From JBQCHF01 sp051953655 (GTDB lineage Bacteria; Actinomycetota; Actinomycetes; Motilibacterales; Motilibacteraceae): a stretch of 18,717 nucleotides of DNA. Both the position numbers and the translations under genes were made by a program. Shown one piece after another: positions 13,545 through 18,717 of the stretch (positions are counted from its first letter, which is position 1; each line of letters starts with the position of its first letter). Location: NCBI GenBank assembly GCA_051953655.1, contig JBQCIO010000080.1:1-18717 (forward strand), in the 5' to 3' direction. The notes below the pieces were generated by a model. It did not search any database, was not told the origin of the DNA, and saw only the letters and a list, made by a program, of their open reading frames with translations.

Positions 13545-16163
13545 ATGGTGGCGGAGGGGGTGCGCGCGCACGACGCCGCGCCGCCCGGCCGCAGCACGTC
13601 GCGTGACGCCGCCGCCACCGACCGTCCTGGCGCGCGGCAGGAGGCGCCCGGCCGCCCGCCCCAGCAGCCCACCCCGGAGCCCCCGCCCGAGCGGCTGACC
13701 GAGCGGGTGGTCGACGGCTGCCGGGTGGTCGACCTGCCTCCTCCGGCCCGCTCGCGCCGTCCTGCCGACCTGGTGCGGACCATCGCCTGCCTGGTCGGGC
13801 TCGCCGTGGTCCTTTTGCTGGCGGCCCTCACCCCGGGGGCGAGCCAGGGCCTGCAGCGCGACGTCGGCAACGTGCGCGGGCTGCTGCCCAGCGCGCTGGT
13901 GGCCATCGGCTCGATCGTCGTCCTGGCCGGGTCGGTCGGCGGGCCGGTGGTGGTGGCGCTGGACCTGGTGCTGCTGCGCCGCAAGCCGCGGCTGCTCGCC
14001 GACGCCGTGCTGGCCGCCGTCGCCGCGGTGGGCCTGGCCCTGCTGGTGCAGGGCCTGCTCAGCCTGACCGACGACGCCTCCGCGCTGGACCGGCTGCTCA
14101 CCTCGCTCCCCGGCGGCCAGCGGGCCACGCTCCCGGCCTATCCGTTCATCGCCTTCCTCACCGCCGCCGGACTCGAGGGGCGAGAGCGGCTGCGCGTCTG
14201 GGTGTGGGCCCTGGCCGGCCTGGCCGTGGCCGCCGGGGTGCTGGCCGGCGACGTCACGACCCTGGCCGCCGTGGCCGGCATCCTGCTCAGCCGGGCCGCC
14301 GGGACGGGGGTGCGCTACGCCGCCGGCCGTCCGGCCCGCCAGCCCTGGGGGCGGGAGGTCTCCGACGCCCTCGGCCGGGCCGGGCTGCCGCTGGCCGAGC
14401 TGGTCCGCTACACCGAGGCCGACGTGTCCTCCCGCGCCTACCGTGCCCGCTCGCGCGACGGCCGGCGCCTCGACGTCACGGTGCTGGACCGCGACCGGCA
14501 GGACGCCGGCCTGCTCTACCGGCTCTACCGGCGCGCCCGGCTGCGCGAGCAGGTGGACCGCCGGGCGATCGTCTCGCTGCGCCGCGCCGTGGAGACCGAG
14601 GCCCTCGCCTCCTACGCGGCCTCGGCGGCCGGCGCGCCCACCCCCCGGCTGCTGGCCGTGGCCGACGCGGGCGGCGACGGCGCCGTGCTGGCCTACGAGC
14701 ACGTGCCGGGGCTGCCGCTGGACCAGCTGGCCGCCGCGCAGCCCGAGGCCGTGGACGGCCACCTGCTCGACCGCTGCTGGGAGGCCCTGGGCACCCTGCA
14801 CCGGGCGCGGATCGCGCACCGCCAGCTCACCGGGCGGGCGCTGCTGGTGGACGTCGCAGCCGGCACCGCCACGGCGGACGGCCCGACGGGCGCTGCCGCG
14901 ACCCCCGCGGCGGGAGGCCAGGCCGCCGCCGACCCCGCGCGCGTGCAGCTCGTGGACCTGCGGGCGGCCGAGGTCGCCGCGGGGGACCTGCCGCTGCGAC
15001 TGGACCGGGCGCACCTGCTGGTCACCACGGCCCTGGCCGCCGGCCCGGAACCGGCCATCGCCGCCGCGCTGCGGGCCCTCACCCCGGAGGAGGCCGTCGG
15101 GGTCGTCCCGCTCCTGCAGCCGATCGCGCTGCCGCGGCGGCTGCGCACCGCGCTGGCCGGCCGGCGCGCGGTGCTCACCGAGCTGCGCGAGGGCCTGGTG
15201 CAGGCCGCGCCGGAGGTCGAGCCGGAGCAGGTGCGGCTGGTCCGGCTGTCCTGGCGGTCGCTGCTCACCGGCATCGCCGGCGGCGTGGCCGCCTACGTCC
15301 TGCTCAGCCAGCTCGGCAGCGTGGACCTGCGGGGCCTGGTCACCCGCGCCGACCCGGGGTGGATCGCCGTCGGCCTGGGCCTGTCGGTGGTCACCTACGT
15401 CGGCGCCGCGGTCGGCCTGGCCGCCTACGCCCCCGAGCGGCTGCCGCTGGCGCTCACCAGCTGGGTGCAGCTGGCCTCCAGCTTCGCCTCGTTCGTCACC
15501 CCGCCCACCGTCGGGCAGACCGCGGTGAACGTGCGCTACCTGCAGAGGCGGCAGGTCCCGGCCGCGGTGGCGGTGGCCAGCGTGGCGCTGCGCGAGCTCA
15601 CGGCGTTCGTCTCCACGGTCCTGCTGCTGGTCCTGTGCGCCGCGGCCACCGGGTCCACCGAGGGGGCCCGCCTGCTGCCGAGCCGGCGCACCCTGCTCGT
15701 GGTGGCCGCGCTCGCCGTCATCGTGGCGGCCGCCCTGGCCGTCCCGCCGCTGCGGCGGTGGGCCTGGCGGCGGGTGCGCCCCACCGCGGCGCAGGTGCTG
15801 CCCCGCCTCCTGGACGTGCTGCAGCAGCCGGTGCGGCTGGTCCTGGGCCTGGTCGGCACGCTCGTGCTCACCCTCGGCTACGTGTTCTGCCTGGTCGCCT
15901 GCCTGCACGCGTTCGGCGCCTCGGCGCCGGTCACCGCGGTCGCGGTCGCCTACCTCGCCGGGAGCGCCGTGGGCTCGGCCGCGCCCACCCCCGGCGGCCT
16001 CGGCGCCGTGGAGGCGGCGGTGGCCGCGGGCCTGACCGCGGTCGGCGTCGACGGCGGGCTGGCCGTCAGCGCGGTGCTGCTCTTCCGCCTGCTCACCTTC
16101 TGGCTGCCGGTCCTGCCGGGGTGGCTGGCCTTCCGCCGGCTCACCGAGCGCGGCGTCCTCTAG
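13545..16163 (+). CDS. Multidomain membrane protein: N-terminal helices, degenerate kinase domain, LPG_synthase_TM/flippase-like domain
   Basis: The 872-residue integral membrane protein has a proline-rich cytoplasmic N-terminus (about 1-75) and about four to six hydrophobic helices (about 80-255). A soluble domain follows (about 268-520), then a second helical block (about 568-865). That block carries signatures of the lysylphosphatidylglycerol-synthase transmembrane family (SSFASFVTPPTVGQTAVNVRYL and, near 814, PTPGGLGAVEAAVAAGL), members of which flip lipids. The soluble part resembles an ABC1/APH-like kinase (AYEHVPGLPL, LGTLHRARIAHRQL, VQLVDLR). However, the catalytic loop reads HRQL (H425-Q427) with no aspartate, and the expected N-lobe lysine strand reads DVTVLDRDRQ. 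D471 may match the metal-binding aspartate. It is therefore probably a ligand-sensing pseudokinase. No aminoacyl-transferase domain follows, so it is unlikely to make LPG. Role in envelope lipid transport is inferred. Confidence 0.85.
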   Translation: MVAEGVRAHDAAPPGRSTSRDAAATDRPGARQEAPGRPPQQPTPEPPPERLTERVVDGCRVVDLPPPARSRRPADLVRTIACLVGLAVVLLLAALTPGASQGLQRDVGNVRGLLPSALVAIGSIVVLAGSVGGPVVVALDLVLLRRKPRLLADAVLAAVAAVGLALLVQGLLSLTDDASALDRLLTSLPGGQRATLPAYPFIAFLTAAGLEGRERLRVWVWALAGLAVAAGVLAGDVTTLAAVAGILLSRAAGTGVRYAAGRPARQPWGREVSDALGRAGLPLAELVRYTEADVSSRAYRARSRDGRRLDVTVLDRDRQDAGLLYRLYRRARLREQVDRRAIVSLRRAVETEALASYAASAAGAPTPRLLAVADAGGDGAVLAYEHVPGLPLDQLAAAQPEAVDGHLLDRCWEALGTLHRARIAHRQLTGRALLVDVAAGTATADGPTGAAATPAAGGQAAADPARVQLVDLRAAEVAAGDLPLRLDRAHLLVTTALAAGPEPAIAAALRALTPEEAVGVVPLLQPIALPRRLRTALAGRRAVLTELREGLVQAAPEVEPEQVRLVRLSWRSLLTGIAGGVAAYVLLSQLGSVDLRGLVTRADPGWIAVGLGLSVVTYVGAAVGLAAYAPERLPLALTSWVQLASSFASFVTPPTVGQTAVNVRYLQRRQVPAAVAVASVALRELTAFVSTVLLLVLCAAATGSTEGARLLPSRRTLLVVAALAVIVAAALAVPPLRRWAWRRVRPTAAQVLPRLLDVLQQPVRLVLGLVGTLVLTLGYVFCLVACLHAFGASAPVTAVAVAYLAGSAVGSAAPTPGGLGAVEAAVAAGLTAVGVDGGLAVSAVLLFRLLTFWLPVLPGWLAFRRLTERGVL

Positions 16164-16198
16164 CGGCCGCGTCGGGACGGACGACGGCCTCCGGCCGC
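16163..16198 (+). terminator. Weak candidate terminator after the pseudokinase-flippase gene
   Basis: GCGGCCG at 16163-16169, starting in the stop codon, pairs exactly with CGGCCGC at 16192-16198. The 22-base loop can fold further (CGTC/GACG). There is no T-tract. GC-rich palindromic arms are frequent by chance here, so this is tentative. Confidence 0.3.
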
Positions 16199-16296
16199 GG
16201 TGCACTCCGATAGGCGCACCAGATCACCTCCCCGCACCGGGCGATCCGGGCATACCTTCCCGCCACCGCGGATCTTGCCGCTACCGCAAATCCTGC

Positions 16297-16303
16297 AAGG
16301 GGG
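16297..16303 (+). promoter_or_regulatory. Strong ribosome-binding site (AAGGGGG) fixing the secreted-protein start
   Basis: AAGGGGG lies four bases before the ATG at 16308, giving a product that starts directly with a signal peptide. The alternative in-frame GTG at 16200 would add 36 proline/arginine-rich residues ahead of the signal peptide and has no such site, so 16308 is preferred. Confidence 0.75.
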
Positions 16304-16307
16304 AGAT

Positions 16308-17111
16308 ATGCACGCACGCAAGGGCATCGGCGCCCTGCTCGGCACCGCCACGCTCGGCCTCGCCACCCTCACCGCCGCCGGCAGCGCCACGGCCGCGACG
16401 CCGGCTGCCTGCGCCGGCGGCACGCTCGCCTCCGGCACCTACGGCACGGTCGTCGTCACCGGGCAGTGCGCCGTCCCCGACGGCGCCGACGTCACCATCA
16501 CGCACGACCTGATCGTGGCGCCGGGCGCGATGTTCGACGCGCAGTCGCACGCGGTCATCCACATCGAGGGCGACGTCGTGGCGCAGCGCGGCTCGATGTT
16601 CGCGCTGGGGTGCACCGACGCCCACCCCTGCAGCAGCGACCCGCAGGGCGAGGAGGGGGCTCCTCCCCCGTTCGTCGACCGCAGCGGTGACAGCTACCGG
16701 GTGGACCGCAACATCGTCCTGAACCAGGTCTTCGACGCCGCGATCAACGGCGTCACGGTCGGGGGCAACGTGGTCTCCAGCGGCGGCGGCCCGGGCTACT
16801 CGATGGACCCCTGGATCCCCTTCTCCATCAAGGACGACGTCATCAAGGGCAACCTCGTCGTGACCGGGCTGCGCACCACCTGGTTCGGCGTCATCCGGAC
16901 CACGGTGGGTGGCAACGTGGTTCTGCAGGACATCAAGGCCGCGGACCCCGACGGCAACGAGATCGTGGCCGACACGATCGGGCGCAACCTGGTCTGCCAC
17001 GGGATGACCCCGCAGCCCCAGCTCGGCGACGCCGTCGAGGGCGCCCCTCCGGAGTACGGCCCCACGACCGTCGGCGGCCGCGCACTGGGGCAGTGCGCCG
17101 CCATCCAGTAG
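16308..17111 (+). CDS. Secreted protein with beta-helix-like GGNVV repeats, function unknown
   Basis: The 267-residue protein begins with a Sec signal peptide: basic MHARK, a hydrophobic core of about residues 6-24, and an AxA-type cleavage site (A27-T28-A29). The mature part contains short beta-strand repeats of the form GxNLVV/GGNVV near residues 152, 181, 200 and 224, plus GTVVVTG and HDLIVAPGAMF earlier. This resembles the rungs of a right-handed beta-helix or a polymer-forming surface protein. Six cysteines, including a CTDAHPC pair around residue 104-110, suggest disulfide bonds outside the cell. No catalytic motif, sortase signal or membrane anchor is seen, so it is probably released or wall-associated. 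It stands as a single gene with its own ribosome-binding site and a strong hairpin after it. I do not recognise a named family. Confidence 0.8.
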   Translation: MHARKGIGALLGTATLGLATLTAAGSATAATPAACAGGTLASGTYGTVVVTGQCAVPDGADVTITHDLIVAPGAMFDAQSHAVIHIEGDVVAQRGSMFALGCTDAHPCSSDPQGEEGAPPPFVDRSGDSYRVDRNIVLNQVFDAAINGVTVGGNVVSSGGGPGYSMDPWIPFSIKDDVIKGNLVVTGLRTTWFGVIRTTVGGNVVLQDIKAADPDGNEIVADTIGRNLVCHGMTPQPQLGDAVEGAPPEYGPTTVGGRALGQCAAIQ

Positions 17112-17138
17112 GCCTTCGCGCACCGCAGGCAGCTGCCG

Positions 17139-17172
17139 GGACCGCCCGGGCCGTCGTCGGCCCGGGCGGTCC
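17139..17172 (+). terminator. Perfect 14-bp hairpin terminator after the secreted-protein gene
   Basis: GGACCGCCCGGGCC (17139-17152) and its exact complement (17159-17172) enclose the six-base loop GTCGTC, 27 bases after the stop codon. It is the strongest hairpin seen in the window. It lacks a T-tract, as many actinobacterial terminators do. It separates the secreted-protein gene from the CDGSH gene, which has its own promoter-like element. Confidence 0.72.
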
Positions 17173-17213
17173 GCGCTGTCCCGCGCCGGCGCGCGGTCGG
17201 CGGGGCGCGGACG

Positions 17214-17219
17214 TAGGGT
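17214..17219 (+). promoter_or_regulatory. Candidate -10 element (TAGGGT) for leaderless CDGSH transcript
   Basis: TAGGGT matches the TAnnnT -10 pattern and ends 6 bases before the GTG at 17226, with no ribosome-binding site between. The spacing fits transcription starting at the start codon. It lies downstream of the 17139-17172 terminator, consistent with independent expression. Confidence 0.5.
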
Positions 17220-17225
17220 CGCGCC

Positions 17226-17462
17226 GTGGCAGCACAGGGGCAGGACGAGCCGGAGGCACCCCCGGTGACCGTGAAGGTCTTCCCCGGCGGTCCCTACCTG
17301 CTCATCGGCGACGTCCTCATCAGCAGCCCGGACGGATCGGTCAGCAGACGGCTGAGCAAGGTCGCCCTCTGCCGCTGCGGCCACAGCGCGACCAAACCGT
17401 TCTGCGACGGGAGCCACACGCGCGCGGGGTTCTCCGGCGAGGGGATGTCCGACGGCTCGTAG
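17226..17462 (+). CDS. CDGSH iron-sulfur domain protein (mitoNEET-type 2Fe-2S)
   Basis: The 78-residue protein has the complete C-x-C ... C-x3-H cluster-binding motif: CRCGHSATKPFCDGSH with C49, C51, C60 and H64. It holds a labile 2Fe-2S cluster in this family. About 45 residues precede the motif (VTVKVFPGGPYLLIGDVLI), a strand-rich lead-in that often accompanies bacterial CDGSH domains. There is no membrane anchor or signal peptide, so it is a soluble cytoplasmic protein. CDGSH proteins are linked to redox sensing, electron transfer or cluster transfer; the partner here cannot be inferred. The GTG start follows a TAGGGT element by six bases and is probably leaderless. The next gene also encodes a small cysteine-containing protein, but 128 bases away with its own ribosome-binding site. 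Confidence 0.92.
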   Translation: MAAQGQDEPEAPPVTVKVFPGGPYLLIGDVLISSPDGSVSRRLSKVALCRCGHSATKPFCDGSHTRAGFSGEGMSDGS

Positions 17463-17590
17463 GAGCTGACGTCCCCGGCCCGACCGGCGTCAAGAGGCCC
17501 CGCCTCTCGCCGCCTCAGCCCTTCCCCGGTTCTGCCGATGGTCCAGGCAGCCGGACCGACGCTCCGGCGTCGAGGTCCGGGAGGCCCGCT

Positions 17591-17845
17591 GTGACGACCC
17601 CGCTCTCCCCCGGCGTGCGCCTCGCCCCCACCGGGATCGCGGCCCGCCTGCCCACCGTCCACGGGACCCGCTGCGGGCTGTGCCGCTACGAGGTGCCGGC
17701 GCTGGGCCAGGACCCGGACGCCGAGATGGCCTGGTTCGAGCGGTTCGAGGGGCGGCCCTGCCCCCGCTGCGTCGGCACCGCGATCGGGGTCGCGACCGGC
17801 CTGCTGCTCGCCGCCGTCACCGGCCTGCGGCGGCCCCGCGGCTGA
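17591..17845 (+). CDS. Small zinc-ribbon-like protein with C-terminal hydrophobic helix, unknown function
   Basis: The 84-residue protein has two CxxC pairs, CGLC (C28, C31) and CPRC (C57, C60), spaced as in a rubredoxin-like or zinc-ribbon knuckle. A hydrophobic stretch (VGTAIGVATGLLLAAVTGL, about 61-79) and a basic RRPRG end follow. The segment between the pairs (YEVPALGQDPDAEMAWFERFEG) is acidic and probably helical. The GTG start is fixed by GGGAGG (17579-17584) six bases upstream. A longer in-frame reading upstream has no plausible start and crosses the CDGSH gene out of phase. A metal-binding domain tethered to the membrane, or a small heterodimer subunit, would both fit. I do not recognise the family. 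Coding is supported by the ribosome-binding site and motif order. Confidence 0.68.
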   Translation: MTTPLSPGVRLAPTGIAARLPTVHGTRCGLCRYEVPALGQDPDAEMAWFERFEGRPCPRCVGTAIGVATGLLLAAVTGLRRPRG

Positions 17846-17945
17846 GAGGCTCTCCCCAGCGACGGGCGATCGGGGGCTGACGCCTGCGCCGGGCCGCGGT
17901 TGCATGGGGCGGGGCAGGCCCCACCTCCACCCCCGGGAGGCCCCC

Positions 17946-18689
17946 GTGGCCATCACCTTCACCATCGAGGTCCCCGGCGACGAGACCGTCGCCCAGCGGC
18001 TCGACGACATCCGCCGCCACCTCGGCATCACCACGAGCACCGACGTCGCCGACGGGATGATCACGCACCTGGAGTCCCGCACCGCCACCGGCTACCGGAT
18101 CGTCGACGTCTGGGAGAGCGAGGAGGACTTCCGCCGCTTCTTCACCGAGCGCCTCTCCGGCGCGTTCGAGGCCGCCGGCTTCTCCCCCCTGGAGGGACCG
18201 CCGGAGCAGGAGCAGGTCATCGGCTTCGTCCAGCGCCCGATGACCGGCGAGCACGAGGCGATGGTCCGCGAGCTCATGGACGGCTTCAGCCACAACGACC
18301 CGCGCCCGTTCGACCGCCACCTCGCCCGCGACTTCGTCGACCACGAGCAGATGGGCGACATCCCGCCCACCCGGGACGGTGTGAAGCAGACGGTGGCCGG
18401 GCTGCACCTGGCGTTCGAGGACTTCACCATGACCCCGCTCGACATCGTCAGCTCCCCCGGTCGGGTGGCCTGCCGCAACCGGGTGACCGGGCGGCACACC
18501 GGCCCGTTCATGGGCATCCCGGCCCCCGGCCGGGAGATCGACGTCGAGTGCCTGGACCTGTTCGCGATCGGCGAGGACGGCCTCGTGCACGAGCACTGGG
18601 GCCTGACCGACGTCGCCGCGCTCATGTCGCAGCTCGGCGTCCCGGCCCAGGCCGGCGCCCCGACGACGTCGCCGCCGGCGCACGCCTGA
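17946..18689 (+). CDS. Two-domain protein: ABM-like ferredoxin-fold domain fused to SnoaL-like polyketide-cyclase domain
   Basis: The 247-residue cytoplasmic protein has an N-terminal part (about 1-80: ITFTIEVPGDETVAQRLDD ... YRIVDVWESEEDFRRFF). This resembles the dimeric alpha-beta barrel of antibiotic-biosynthesis-monooxygenase-type proteins. The C-terminal part (about 100-233) is SnoaL-like: VRELMDGFSHNDPRPFDRHLARDF, DHEQMGD, GPFMGIPAPGREIDVECLDLFAI and the closing HEHWGLTDVAALMSQLG. Stand-alone SnoaL proteins cyclise polyketides or hydrolyse and isomerise small molecules, but many paralogues have unknown substrates. No polyketide synthase gene is in the window, so a general small-molecule role is likelier. 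The GTG start is set by GGGAGG (17935-17940) five bases upstream; an ATG at 17904 would add 14 residues encoded across that site. A short hairpin (17905-17923) lies just before the ribosome-binding site. Confidence 0.82.
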   Translation: MAITFTIEVPGDETVAQRLDDIRRHLGITTSTDVADGMITHLESRTATGYRIVDVWESEEDFRRFFTERLSGAFEAAGFSPLEGPPEQEQVIGFVQRPMTGEHEAMVRELMDGFSHNDPRPFDRHLARDFVDHEQMGDIPPTRDGVKQTVAGLHLAFEDFTMTPLDIVSSPGRVACRNRVTGRHTGPFMGIPAPGREIDVECLDLFAIGEDGLVHEHWGLTDVAALMSQLGVPAQAGAPTTSPPAHA

Positions 18690-18717
18690 GCCGCGCACCG
18701 GGGCGCTGCAGGACCTC

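Noticed and set aside
13310..13546. Possible small minus-strand gene (up to about 78 codons) ending in a GTGA overlap with the ATL start
   Set aside because: Third-position bias is good only in the first half and is lost toward the ATL gene; it would consume the whole divergent promoter region, and its ATG overlaps the opposite gene's start. The GTGA can arise from the ATL start alone.
12972..16205. Minus-strand open frame of over 1,000 codons opposite the pseudokinase-flippase gene
   Set aside because: Only its last 113 codons (the ATL gene) are real; the rest is a Gln/Arg/Gly-rich antisense shadow of the membrane-protein gene.
16164..16307. Possible c-di-AMP (ydaO-type) riboswitch before the secreted-protein gene
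   Set aside because: Such riboswitches often precede actinobacterial secreted-protein genes, but I could not find the conserved core in this 144-base leader; only a short TTGC/GCAA pairing is visible.

Overview
The window is very G+C-rich DNA with strong third-position G/C bias, many GTG starts, short or absent leaders, and an AdnAB-type pair of motor-nucleases. Together these point to a chromosomal segment of a high-GC actinobacterium. A Geodermatophilaceae-like genus would fit, but that is only an impression. Very long open frames opposite or out of phase with the real genes are artefacts of the base composition. I see no insertion sequence, integrase, CRISPR array, tRNA or rRNA.

Layout, left to right. 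(1) A divergent pair: an FMN-binding split-barrel (pyridoxamine-phosphate-oxidase-like) protein (59-703, minus) and a MocR-type GntR/aminotransferase regulator (733-2055, plus), separated by 29 bases. (2) A short intergenic region with two strong hairpins, then nudC (2253-3188, minus), divergent from a macrolide-2'-phosphotransferase-like kinase (3256-4278, plus). (3) About 490 bases with no recognisable gene, then an endonuclease/exonuclease/phosphatase-fold hydrolase (4770-5558) and a small two-helix membrane protein that appears frameshifted (5576-5841). (4) A three-gene minus-strand DNA-repair operon, transcribed from 13313 down to 5843: an alkyltransferase-like protein (ATL), adnA and adnB, both junctions being four-base GTGA overlaps. 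(5) Divergent from it, an 872-residue membrane protein joining a degenerate kinase domain to a flippase-like (LPG_synthase_TM) domain (13545-16163). (6) A right-hand set of small plus-strand genes: a secreted repeat protein ending in a 14-bp perfect hairpin (16308-17111), a CDGSH iron-sulfur protein (17226-17462), an 84-residue two-CxxC membrane protein (17591-17845), and an ABM-like/SnoaL-like fusion (17946-18689).

The best supported functional unit is ATL-AdnA-AdnB. ATL proteins bind O6-alkylguanine and hand it to excision repair; AdnAB resects double-strand breaks. The nearby nudC plus this set resembles the mycobacterial nudC-adnB-adnA-ATL neighbourhood, so the core looks like ancestral actinobacterial chromosome with different genes inserted between.

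No clearly new multi-gene system stands out. The most interesting items are 15-bp in-frame tandem repeats in both adnA and adnB, the pseudokinase-flippase fusion, the frameshifted membrane gene, the ABM-SnoaL fusion, and the intergenic hairpins between the regulator and nudC.
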